From contig CM061099.1 of NCBI GenBank assembly GCA_030770545.1, positions 15,755,001 to 15,819,000 of the forward strand: a stretch of DNA of 64,000 nucleotides, given 5' to 3'. Positions within the stretch are counted from its first letter, which is position 1; every line of letters starts with the position of its first letter. Source of the stretch: Macropodus opercularis (lineage: Eukaryota > Chordata > Actinopteri > Anabantiformes > Osphronemidae). Positions 11,260 to 23,257 of the stretch are shown here, one piece after another. The translations under genes were made by a program, and so were the position numbers. The notes beneath the pieces are model-generated. The model was not told the origin of the DNA. It made no database searches and saw nothing but the letters and a program-made list of their open reading frames with translations.

Positions 11260-14200
11260 TCACTGGTCTGTCCTTGCTTTCTTTGGACCAGTAGCCTTAC
11301 TGCAGGAGAACACAAAACCAAAATAAGTTGTGCATGAGTTATTCATTTGTCCATGTTAATGCTGAGCTTGTGTGGACACTGGACTTACGTATCAGGAGAG
11401 GTGCCTGGTCTTTTGGGGGCTGGTTTTGCTGAGGCTGCGTCTTTGCCAGATTCTACAAAAGACAAAAGGGTTAATAGTGACGTCGTAACCTATTAACTAA
11501 CTATATATTCGTATGTAGGTATAATTTTCTCTCCCCACCTTGTAGCCATCGAACTTGAGTGGCTGGACCATAACCCTTCTCGTTGCGGGCGGCAATGCGG
11601 AAGATGATTGCTGGCTTGGTTGTGTAGTCGATGTGGGCGTTGGAGAGGCTGGACGACTGCACCAAGCAAGAAGGGTTGGGTCCACAGTACACTCGCATGA
11701 AAGCTAGTTGCGCCGGGGTAGAGGCCTTAGCTTCAGCTGTCTGGTTGCTCTGAATGGCCAAGTATACAGAATACTCAATGATCTTCCCTGATGTCACATT
11801 TGGTGGTTCCCAGGTCAGGTGGGCACCATCTGGGCTCTATGGAGGGACAGCGAAGAAATACAACTTTAGTGACGGGAAAGACGGCTGTAATATTTTACCT
11901 TCAAACACTCCAAACATGTAATGTGTGTTTTACCTTGCTGATTTTGATGGCACAAGGTGCTCCTGGGAAGCCTGGTAGGCAAGTCTTGAAAGCAGAGATC
12001 TCAGAGAAAGACCCACGGCCGCAAGCGTTGATTCCAGCAACACGGAACTTGTAAGCTGTTCCAGGCTGCAGCTCCATTTTCTTCATCTGGCTGTAGTCTG
12101 GTATGACACCAGAATCATCCTATCAAATAATAACAAATTAGAAATGCGCTCGACATAATTTCTACAATCTTCAGAGCATGAAATTGGTTTCCTGACACAC
12201 TTACATCTCCTAGGGAATCATCTCCTGGTACATAGAAATGTGTGACAACCATATTGGTCACTTTTACAATTCCAACATCAAACCACTGGTTCTCTTTCTT
12301 TACAACAGGCTTCACGGGGGCTGGCTGAGGAGCTTGCTTCTGTATAGGGACAAAAAAATAAATAAACGCTTCATATCGCTGTCCGTCACTGGCCTGTCTG
12401 AACCAGACATTTTAGATAAAAGGACAATATCATATTTATACCTCTCCCTCAATGCCATTGGCGACTTCTGCAAGAGTGGCTGCTGCTTGAAGCTTGGCTG
12501 GACTTGCCACTGATACTGAGGGTGCAAAAGTACTTGATGGAGCAAGTGCTGTGAAGCAAAGTTAATGGTAAAAGGGTTAATACTGTGCCACACAACACAG
12601 AAAAAGCCTTTTCCTTTCAAATGATGTCTTACTCTCAGCAGTGGTACGTGGCAACAAGGACGCCACAGCGCTAGTGACTGCGGCAGCCATCTCGTTGTGG
12701 CCATTGCTCTCGACAGATGGGTCATTGAGGCTATCGGCAGGGGCCAGGCCCTCGGTCGGTAAGCTGGTGTCCACTGTGGCCTGCTGGGCTGCAGCTTGAG
12801 CCTCCTGCAGCTGCTGTTGCTGTTGTACCAGCGCTGCAAGCTCCTGCTGAGTCAACATGATGGGGATGCTCGTGGGTTGCTGACTCTCCCCAGTGGAATC
12901 ACCTTCATCTGTGACACAAATAATGTTGTTGGATTTACCGCAACAATGCCAACTTCCAAGGTGCCACTGTACAACAACAATTCAACTCACTCATTACAGC
13001 TTGCTGAGCTGCCTGGAGTACTGCCTGGATAGCAAGGGCCTGGGCTTCCTCAGTGGCTGCAGCCTGAGCAGCAGCCTCTGCCGCTGCAGTCACAGCCAAC
13101 TCTTCGTCCGACAGCCCTGTCACCATGAGTGTGGCTCCCTGACCCTCAGACATCAGCTCCGACGGCAAGTTCAAAGCTGTTGCTGCTGCTGCTTCGCCCT
13201 AGAAGAACAAACACTTAAATAAGTGACTGGAAAGAGCATACTAATTTAGAATTTCATGCTTTTTGTAAACTATATACTGGTTTTACTTCTGCTTGTGTCT
13301 CCATAGCTGTAGCTCCCTCCTCTGCGGTTGTAGCTTCTGCCGAGGCTGCTTCATCAGTGTGCATTGGTTCATCTGTAGAGCTTGCGGCAGTGCTCACAGC
13401 TTCTGTGATTGAGGAAATCGACTGGAGAGACAAAGGAAGAAAAACAAAGACATATATATTAGAATCAAGCATCAGAAGACAACATTGGCCCTGGCCAGTC
13501 TGTGAGTTTGTGCTATTCTTACCGGTACTGAAGGTCCAGGGGCTGGTGTAGATTGGGTGACAGTAGTGATGGCCCTGCCCTGGGTGGTGGTGACCATGCC
13601 AGTAGCTGCAGTAGTAGAGGCTGCTTCTGTGCTGCTGGTACCTTCTGCTCCCTCCTCTGTCTGCTGAGCTGCTGGGGGGGTTTAGTTTCATAGCACAATT
13701 CATCTCATCACATATACTGTGTGGCACATGAGCACTACCAAAGTAATTCCGTTTTATCCAGAGCAACCTGGTGTGTGACAGGCCTTGGGTTTACATGTAA
13801 ATTCATGGAAATGCTTAGCAATGCGTCCATATCAGTAGTTCTAGTGAGCTGAGAGAAGATGGCGTACACATACCTGTGCCTTCACCTGTGTCCATACTGC
13901 AGGTGGCAGTGGTGGCTGTGTTGGTGGTTCCAGTCTCGTGGGTCTCACAGGGTGGGTTGGAGCACACCCTTTGAACAAGGCCAGTTGCAGTACTGGTCTG
14001 GTCACCTCCCATGCTGGAGGTAGCTGTGGACGGGGTGTTGGTGGTTCCTGTCTCGTGGGTTTCGCGGGACGGGTTGGAACACGCACTCGAACTCGCACTC
14101 TGTACTGTGCCCGTCTGGTCTGCATTCATGTTTGATGACGACTGGGTGGGTGTGTTGGTGGTGCCGGTCACGTGGGTCTCACATGGTGGGTTGGAGCAAA

Positions 14201-17200
14201 CCTGCTGGACTCCCCCCATGTTCGAGGATGCTGTGGTCGCTGTGTTAGTTGTCCCAGTTTCGTGAGTCTCACATGGTGGGTTGGAGCACACGCGCAGTGC
14301 AGACATGTTTGAAGATGCAGTTGTGGCTGTGTTGGTGGTGCCCGTTTCATGGGTCTCACATGGTGGATTAGAGCAGACCTGACCTGCTCCAATTGTAGCA
14401 GAGGAGGTGGTGGCTGTGTTCGTGGTTCCAGTCTCATGGGTCTCACAAGGCGGGTTAGAGCAGACCTGTCCTGCTCCAATGGTGGCAGAGGAAGTGGTGG
14501 CTGTGTTGGTGGTTCCTGTCTCGTGGGTCTCACAGGGTGGATTGGAGCATACCAGGGTGACCGTTCCAGAACCTTCTCCAGCTGCTCCAGCCTCAGTGGA
14601 GCTAGGTTGCTCAGAAGTTGGAGAAGCCAAGATGGACACTGGCAAATCCTGCACCGGCTGAGCTTCGACTCCACTTGGCGTTGTTATCAGAGTTACCTGT
14701 GTGGGCTGGTTCTGGGGACAGAAGAGCAATTTTGGTCTTACATTTTATCTGCAAGTCACACCAGCATGTTTTCACACTAATAATTCTTTATTGCTTTCAC
14801 ATTTTGAACCATTTCTAGGCAAAACTTCATCTTATGGTGGACACTGCTTTCTCTATTGATTGTCCATCTATCTGACCAATGAGCTACATTTCTAAAGAAG
14901 CTGCCAAATCCTACCTGTACTGTGATAGTTGAGGAGGACAGTGTGGAGGCAGAGGTCAGACTGGTCTGAGCGGCTGACACAGTTATGGCAGTGGGGTTGA
15001 TGACCTGGCTGGACAGGGTAGCAATGGTTCCCAGTGTGGTGATAGGAGTTACCAGAGAGGCATTGGAACTGTCCACAGTGCCTCCTGCCAGGCTAGAAGA
15101 CACTGTACCAGTGACTGTCCCAAGAGTGGTGACACCTTGAAAGAAGACAAGTGGAATTGACACGTCAAATCCATGGCTACACAAAAAGCTGCACTAAATT
15201 AGTTCACAACAAAAGACATGGTTACTCTTACCAGTAGTCCCCTTGACTACCAGAGTGGTCACAGTGGGCTTAACAGCAGACACAGTCACTGGTGTAACAA
15301 GTCGAACACCACCCACTGTGCTCATGGGCACAGTGCGCAAAATAGTGCCAGGTTGTCCGGGAGCACCCTTCAAAACCACCTAAAGACAGACAGCCATTAG
15401 TCTTTAACTGAACCATATAATCTAGAAAGACTAGTGCACAAGTGCCAGTTTACCTGCGTCAACCCCTGCTGGCCAGCTGCAGTAGCAAGTTTGGGTACTG
15501 CAGTGATGATTTTACCAGGAGTGCCGGTGGTCATCACCTTTGTGGTAAGGATTGTGATGGGTGTTTTCATTCCTGCACTGCTTGTCACACCTGCAATGAC
15601 AAACACACTAATGGTTGAAATAAGTCTTTATACAAAAAAAAAATCATATTGCTATGACTTGGGCCACAGAAAGATTTTTTTTTAAAAAACCAAATACATC
15701 TACATACATCATTACTACGTATGGCAGGCCACATTGGGTTATTGGGATACGTAGAAAACATGAGGAAGTTCTGACCTGTAGCTCCTGGTTGGGTCATAAT
15801 GGCTGACATAGGGATGGTCTTAATGATGGTGGTGCCCTGCTTAGTGGTGGTAGGAGAGACACCGCTGATGTTGAGAATAGTGGGCTTGTTTCCTGTGCCT
15901 CCTGCCTGGGAAGTGGTGATGATGGTTGTAGGTTTGCCATCTGCAGAGGTCACCAATTTCAGGATTGTGCCTGCTGGGAGGGGACCCTTTGTCTGAGGAG
16001 AAAGGCACACATTATAGACACCACCTGGAGCCTGTCTCAGGAGCTTTAAGCTACCTCCTGTTTTTCCTGCACTCATGCAGATAGCTGACCTGTATGATCT
16101 GCGTGAGAGGGTTAGTGGAAGCCTGGCCTGTGACGGCTGATGTCTGCACTGGCTTGGTTTGTACCACAGACATCATCTTGCCAAGGTTGGAGATCTGCCG
16201 ACATAGGAGAGAGACTCAAATTCATAAGTCACTAGAAAACATAGGACAGCAAAGGGAGTTCAGTGGGAATGTGAACGACTAAACCGGTGGTTCTAGGACT
16301 CATTCCAACACTAGCTGAAAAAAAAAAAGAAGAAAAAAGTCATGCAGCACACTAACATCATGCTCCCTGTTGTCTTTGTATAGTCCAACAGTCACTGTAG
16401 GCCAAACTTTACTCCCCCCACCTACTGTTTGAAATCAGATTATGTTTTCACCATCTTCACCAACGAACAGCATAGCAATTAACAAATCTTGTAGTTTATA
16501 GCATGCTCATGAAAGCACCTAAGGGTGCTCTCCAAAGTGGTATTGCAATGTGCTACAGAATCCTGTTTTCTTACCAGAGTGCCACTGCCGCCCATGGTGA
16601 GGGGACTCTTGACCAGGGTGATGGTCTTTGTTACTCCTCCTACGACAGTGGTTACCACCTGGGCCTGCTGAGCCACTGTTACTGCACCAGACTTGTGCAC
16701 AGTAATGATAGGTCTGGTGGTGGTGGCGGGAGATGATGCCGTTGCTGTACCCACTTGGGCTGCAGCTGTCTTTAGCATCCGAGTGGCTGGGTTGCTGACC
16801 TACAAGCAACACATTTTATGAACTGACATTTTATGGATTAGGTTCAAACAATGTCAGAAATAGGAATTTAATTGAGATCTTTACCATGACTGGAGACGCC
16901 ACTTTTACGGCGGTTGTGCCAGGGGAAACTGCTACGGTTTTCAGAATGGTGGCACCTGCAGGAACATTGAGCACAGTGCCTGCAGAAGAGGGTGGGATCT
17001 TTTGTGTCGCTGCAGCAGCTGCAGCTAAAGCTGCCATACCACTCATCTGAGGGCTACTCCCGATTGGCTGAGGACATACAAAGCAAGACATTGTAAATCC
17101 ATATGTCAATGTAAATATATATATCGCACAACAACATGCTACATGCTGTGTAAAATTGTTAGTACCGATCCTTGTGTGGTCTGAGCAGGCACAACCATTC

Positions 17201-20171
17201 GAACACCTGGAGGAAGGGATGTCACGGTGACTGGGGATTTCCCAGGCTGGCTGGGGCGGACTGTGACAACAGATGCTCCCGTTGTAGACTGTTGGGCTGC
17301 AACCTTTAACACAGCTGTTAAATAAAACAATTAAACATTATAAACGGGATTTTGGCAGTTAAGTTTTAGTGACAGCAACGTGCTTGGAAGTTTTAATACC
17401 TGTCTGTGGTAGACTCTGTGCTGAAGGAGCTGCAGCAGCTGGTGCAGGACTCTTCGGCGAGTTAACAGGCTGCGATGGGGTTGCACTCATTGCTGGTGAG
17501 GCTGCAGCTGGAGTTGCGGGTATGTCATACTTCTGCAGCTGCAGTAAGTAGGTGTCAGCAGTGGAGACGGCACCCCAGCTCACCTCCAGAGAGTTTGTGT
17601 TGGCACGGACTAACTGAACCCTGGCAGGGGCATGTGGCCGCTCTGGGAGTTTAGAGAACAAGAGATATAACACTGACACTATACGACAAATGGGAAAGGC
17701 TAAAATCACTCTTAATCATATATATATATAGAGAGAGCATTACACCTACCCGTTTCCAGGTACCAGAGGTCTTTACAACAGACCTGGTTGTTCCAAGCTT
17801 TACGGTAACCATCACGGCCACTCCAAACATAGAGTCTGGAATTGATGGCCACAGCACAATGGCCTGCACGGGCCCTTGGGATGTTGTCTTCAAGAGTGTC
17901 CATTAACACTGATTCCCAACACATGGAGTCTAACAGTATAGGACAATATTTAAAAACAGTTATACCAATCCCCAGTCTATCATAAACGTTCTTAAAGTGG
18001 AAATTTAATGTCTAACAATAAGAGTTAAACAAACCAAGATTTAGGCAAGCAAGAGTGTTTGTGCACTTCCACTCCTTCTCGTGTGTGGCCACTTTGACAT
18101 CATCCATTACTAAAGGGACCCATCCCCCAAAAACATACATCCTGCAAAGTTAAAAATGAAAACCTGAGTGAAACGTTGTTACCAAGCATAACTTATTCTA
18201 CTGTTTAAAAACAACTATCAATTTGTTGTTGATGTAAAGAAGTTGTCTCACTTGTTTGTGATGGTGGTAGCAGAGTGAAGGCTTCTGGGAAGTGGTGCTG
18301 TGCCACTTACTGATGGTTTGTTCCAAGTCAAGGTATCTGAAAAAACAACAAGCAGTCACAAGATGTTACCCAGGAGCATCAATCTCATATCATAGATAAT
18401 ATTTTCAGTCTTGTTTGTCCTGTTAGGGTTAGTGAGTGTTACTAGGATCTAACAACTTCAGTGCTAGTGTTTTGTAATTTACACCGTAGAAACATACCAA
18501 TGTCAAGTGTCCACAAATCTCCCAATCGACAGCCACTCATCCCTCCATAGATTATGAGCCGTGATTTCCTGCTCGTTTTTTCTGTGTAAACCACAGCAGT
18601 GTGGCTCTCTCGAGGAGGAGGCAAAACGCCGTATGTGATTGGAATATCCCATCCAACAACGTTGGAACCTGCACGAAGCTCGAGCGTGTACAAATCGTTT
18701 AGGTATCTAGGAATTAAAAACAGACAAATGATAGGCAAGTTGTAATTATAATGTAATGCAACTACATGATGCAGTAGCACAATCTGAAGAAAATGTACCT
18801 GGGAATGTTGTTTTTTGGGTCCTCGCTGTCATTGGCCAACCCACCAAACAAATAGCATTTATTGCCCACCAATGAAAAACTATGGCCCAGACGTGGACAA
18901 GGAGGTGGCCCATTCTTTGGGTTTTTGGCCTTCAGCTTTTTCCATTCCCATCTGCTGGCCTGTAACAGAAACAATAATCCTCATCATTTCAGTTTGAGTT
19001 AATAATTCTGACAGTATATGCATTACATAGAACATCACCTCTATAATTACTCAACACTGTGTTAGTGTTTATTATCACTGCCTGTAGCTTGATCACACGA
19101 AGCAGTTACACATAAAGAAGCACAGCTTGCATCAGAAAGAAACATTTAAAATGAAAAATACTATGGTAATTCAGGCTTATAACAAATTGATATTAAATTA
19201 AAATGATGACATATCAAACCGTCTGAGTCCCTTCTAAATAGTTTTATTTGAGCATTTATTTCAAACTATAAGGTTATAATATATAGAAAGATTACCTGTA
19301 GCTCATATAGATCGTTGCTGTATTTTCCATACTCTACCATTCCTCCAAACACCAGCAACCTTGTGCCATCACACACAAAACCATATGCAGCACACCCTGG
19401 TGGTATATCGCCACGGACTGCTGGAATAAACCACTGGTTTGTTGCTAGAAAATAAACACAAAAGACAGTAACATTATAACAGATGGTAACACACACTGAA
19501 CACACCACGTATGGGATGTCGAACCCTATAACCCAACCATACGGTCATTTCAAACAAAAACGCAAACACATATCAAAACCAGCAATTAAAAGGGGGGGAT
19601 TCATAACTGATAAATAATTTTTCTTAATAGTTTAGGTACAGGAAATTGGGAGGAGAATGTGCATAAGTCAACCAGCATCATCCATTTTATTTTAGCCCGC
19701 CTTTTTTGCGTGCACTAAACAATATCTCCAGCAGAGGGGGGCAAGTTTCATCAGACCCAAACCAACTCGGCCTACTGAGGCCTACACGCTAGTCCTAGTT
19801 CTTGCACATCACAAAACAGTCGATCCAAATAAAATAAACAAAAAGTCTGCTGGGAATCGGACTGACTCTTGCAAATGTATTGGCTGGTACTCGATGTATT
19901 CATTTATTGCGTCAAGCGCTGTTTTGTTGCAGAATAACATTCAGTAATAAGTAATACACGCAAAGTTAATCTTACCGGTGTTGTATACGTGTAATTCATC
20001 CACAATCCCTTCATTTCCACCGCCGAACACCACCATAAGCTCCTTTATAGCAACGGCCCTGTGTCCATGTCTAGGCCGGGGAACAGGACCGGACCATCCA
20101 AGGACTCGTTTCCATCGCGGCTGCAGAACCGACGCCGTGGTCCCAGACACCGCGGAGCCAGGGGCAGACAT
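11260..20171 (-). CDS. hcfc1: host cell factor C1 (HCF-1)
   Basis: This is a chromatin-associated transcription co-regulator, tethered to promoters by factors with HCF-binding motifs and matured by OGT-dependent cleavage. The 27 coding exons are 20171-19976, 19444-19296, 18959-18799, 18706-18498, 18336-18252, 18141-18035, 17929-17750, 17642-17400, 17314-17166, 17067-16885, 16799-16575, 16194-16090, 15992-15776, 15590-15454, 15379-15232, 15135-14915, 14711-13874, 13671-13523, 13421-13287, 13198-12991, 12908-12633, 12548-12442, 12339-12205, 12119-11934, 11836-11539, 11452-11389 and 11299-11260 (5151 nt, 1716 aa; the human protein is about 2035 aa). Exons 1-7 encode the Kelch propeller (WKRVLGWSGPVPRPRHGHRA; VVFGGG, VFGGM, YLFGG, IYGGM). 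Exons 8-16 encode the fibronectin-like and Ser/Thr-rich part. Exon 17 holds the cleavage repeats. Exons 23-26 form the C-terminal Fn3 domains (ENQWFDVG, GTAYKFRVAGINACGRG, GYGPATQVRWLQ). The basic tail resembles the human nuclear localisation region. Confidence 0.95.
13908..14552 (-). repeat. hcfc1: seven HCF proteolytic repeats
   Basis: Seven copies of the HCF repeat with core CSNPPCETHETGTTNT lie in a single exon, encoded from 14552 down to 13908. In human HCF-1 the Cys-Glu bond of this motif is cut by O-GlcNAc transferase. Six copies keep CETH. The sixth in protein order reads PSRETH (Arg codon at 14064-14066), so the cleavage Cys is lost. The fifth has ETHVTG in place of ETHETG. Spacers are only 9-20 residues, much tighter than in mammals. 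Confidence 0.92.
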
Positions 20172-21760
20172 GATTTCTGTCAGGAGGGATAGTAAAAGCA
20201 CGTTTACCTTAAACGCCAAATAAATGTAAAGTTTCACATTAACGCCTTAACCAAAATAAGCACCGATTGAACACTAGTTAACTTCTGAGGCAGTTTGTGC
20301 GGCCAAGCAGGAAGGAATCTTAACAGTTGATTAGCTAGTAGTTAGCTTTGGTTAGTGGACGCGTTCATAACAAAAGGCAGGATCGACGTTATCGCATTTA
20401 TGCAGCTACCGGTTTACAAGAAGCGACAAATATTCCACGCCAGAGTTGTGCTAATATATCCACGAAATCCCCAAGACATCAAGTTGTATTTCGGTTGTGT
20501 CTAACCATTGAATTCAGTCCATGGAAGCCGCCATCTTGCAAACAACAAACACCCGCTAACGCTACTGCCAGTCTGAAAAATGGCGGAAGCGAATGAAAAA
20601 GAAAAAATACATGCTAGCTAGCCATCCAGATCATCAACTAAACAGCCTACCGCAACCCAAACTCAACACATTATTACTAGACCAACAAAGTAAAACAACA
20701 CATAACTGCAAAGAAGACTCAATCCACAGATAAAGTCGTTAGCAAGAGTCGGCTATTTTCATGCTTCTCTGGGAGTCGCCATATTGTAGCTAGCAGGTTT
20801 AGCTTTCTCTGCATCCCATTTACGGCCGTTTTAAATAATATGGAAATGTTTTTAGTGTACTTTAAACACTACGCTGATCAGTAAAACTACAGGCCTGGTC
20901 AGCCATCGAACAATTTATTGAAATAAACAAAACATTTAAGCGCAGGAGTACTATTCAAACCGACACCAGCATTAGCTTTGCTCCGTTAGAACTAGCGGCT
21001 AGTTGTTCAACCTAATTTGCCCAAGCTAATAGCGTTAGCTGAGCGGCTGGCATCTGTCAAAGCGTCGCCGATTTTTACAATTAAATGCAATGCGGTTTTG
21101 CGCTATTTTCACATGCATACATTACCTGACGCAATTGTAGTTGCAACAGCGGTTTTAAAACGTAGCTACGCCGAACAAAACTGCATACATCTAGTGTTAT
21201 TATGCTTCATGCCGTCTCTGGAAGCAGCCATCTTTTCGACAATCGGCCTACTTCTACAGCTCCCACAAGAAAAATGGCCGGGCGGTTTGTCACAACAAAG
21301 CATAACAAACCGACTAAAACGCCAACATTTGCGTTTCTTACTTACCTATTTCGATGCAGTAATTGCAAAAACACGGGTACGTGGCGTTATCTTGCGATAA
21401 TAATCCAAATTCATTCGATTTGTGAAGAAGTATTTCCTCTCATGCCTGCCTGGAAGCTGCCATCTTCTTGACAACCAGAGGCGGAGGAAAATGGAAGAGA
21501 GTTGGCGTCACCCAAAGTAAACATGGCGACACCGACAAAGACCCGCTCGTTTTCCCGCAGAAACGCGCACGCCGCGTTTGTTAAACCGCACGATTAATCC
21601 GCGTTTGGCGGCTTTCTACAGCAAAATGCTTCAACGAGGACTTGGGATCTAGAAAAAAGTAAACATATCACAAGTTTTTAAAAAATGTAATAAGTTGTGT
21701 TATAGCGCTAGGCTTATTGTCCCTTACTAAAGATGGCGACATCCGTGCGGGAATCCCTTT
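20172..21760. promoter_or_regulatory. hcfc1 upstream region with clustered YY1-like motifs
   Basis: Eight matches or near-matches to the YY1 motif (GCCGCCATCTTG or its complement) occur at about 20527, 20578, 20775, 21224, 21271, 21456, 21519 and 21729. Several sit in a repeated context of CTGGAAGCNGCCATCTT. YY1 motifs are typical of transcription start regions of housekeeping genes. The hcfc1 5' UTR and promoter are therefore probably here, possibly with several start sites. Short plus-strand ORFs (21017-21471) look non-coding. Confidence 0.55.
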
Positions 21761-22599
21761 TATTTATTTTTTTTATCACGGTTGGCAATGATCATTTTGT
21801 TCAGTCCAAAACTACTTAGATATACTTACACTTGCTCAATATTAGTGCGCTGGCACTAATTTAAACGTTTTTACGCCAAGACGCATGAAAGTTACCACGC
21901 CCACACCCCCCATAGCGCGCCCTCCATCACACAAGCGCTGCATTGTTACAGCACCATCAATAACAGTCACAATGTTTTCAAAATACGGTGTAAATGTTCA
22001 GTCACATTTCACGATTCATAACACGAAACTCAGACGTGCAATTTGATTTGAGGATATGATATAATATACGATATATATATATGACCCCCCCCCCGAAAAC
22101 TCAAGATTTCATTAAGAGTGAATTTATCAAAACGTAGTCGCAAGAAATTAAAGTGATTAAAAGCCGAAAAGCCTTAAGAGTTTGTCCTACTACAGGTAAA
22201 ACTGGGTTAAATGTTTTCCAGTTCAGTTAATCCAGTCGTCCCGCAAGAGAGCATGGAGATTTACACGTTAGTCCATACAAAGGAAGCCACAACAAAAAGT
22301 TTGCTCTTCATATTTTGTTTTTTTCATTCCAAAAAATGCCAATTAATATTTTTTTGTGCGCACAGATCGCGACGCATGTTTATACTTTAAGGTAATCGCT
22401 GTCCCTTGTCGCAATACACGATTGGAGCGTTAGATGGCAGGGTTGTATTGTATTTGTACTCTATGCGGACTGTAACTCAAAAGTGCAGTTCGATTGGTAC
22501 AGCAGTGTTGAATTAGTTAACTGGAATTCAAATTCGGGTCTGTATCTGTCACAAAATATAATGTTTTTTTTGCTACATTTGTTGTATTTACTATATATT

Positions 22600-22602
<3 letters not shown>

Positions 22603-22661
<59 letters not shown>
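22603..22661. repeat. TA microsatellite
   Basis: This is an almost pure TA dinucleotide run of about 58 bp. It inflates an apparent ORF in this region. Confidence 0.95.
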
Positions 22662-22664
<3 letters not shown>

Positions 22665-22779
22665 GACAAATGTCAAGGCCCATCTCCAGAAGTATGGCTT
22701 GGGGCTTTCAACGCCGTCTACATCTCCCACGGAAGAATATGTAGGAAAGGAATCTGTAGCACACGAATCAGACATTTAA
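22662..22779 (+). other. exon-like reading frame, unidentified
   Basis: Immediately after TATATTCAG, a possible acceptor, the frame reads NVKAHLQKYGLG followed by a Ser/Thr/Pro-rich stretch and a stop at 22777-22779. The composition is coding-like but no family was recognised. A second fragment, KEKLLALINKCLKDIEKF, follows a CACAG acceptor at 23180 and stops at 23255-23257. The phases do not join simply, so these could be a pseudogene relic, separate transcripts or chance. Confidence 0.2.
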
Positions 22780-23180
22780 AATGTAATTGTAGCTGCTGTA
22801 CCTAAAACAGATATTAAATATTTAAACTAAATCTTAATATATCATCTAAAGGCAGGGCTCCAGAGCCAGCGAGAGCTCATCTAGGGGTCTCTTCATTTTT
22901 AGAAGAACATATGTATCAATACACTGTATGGTTAAATCATCCAGTTTATAATTTGAACATTTAGTCTCTGAAATTTGTAGTGTATATTATATATGTAGCA
23001 TATTGTTGTATTTTAAAGAAAACTGTGTATTGCACAATGAAACGGAATCCAGTGCTGCTGGATGAGCCCTTGTAAACACTGTCCTCTTCTGGATGCCTCC
23101 ATTATCCACTAATGCTCTTACTGCATATGTTTTTGTGTTATACTGATCACGGGGGAGAGTTGTGTTGCGGTTTCACAGGG

Positions 23181-23257
23181 GGCCAGCAAAGGAAAAGTTG
23201 CTTGCCCTCATCAACAAGTGCCTAAAAGACATTGAGAAGTTTGCTAACGTAATTTAG
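23181..23257 (+). other. second exon-like reading frame, unidentified
   Basis: After TTTCACAG the frame reads PAKEKLLALINKCLKDIEKF and stops at TAG. The peptide has an amphipathic helix pattern and Lys/Leu spacing uncommon in random AT-rich DNA. No start codon or partner exon is evident in this window. It may be the end of a decayed gene. Confidence 0.2.

Noticed and set aside
13938..14780. Several long ORFs in alternative frames over the HCF repeats
   Set aside because: Their repeats only mirror the HCF repeat DNA; the HCF frame on the minus strand is the conserved one.
22483..22661. ORF start and Tyr/Ile run over the TA repeat
   Set aside because: The Tyr-Ile repeat is simply translation of the TA microsatellite.
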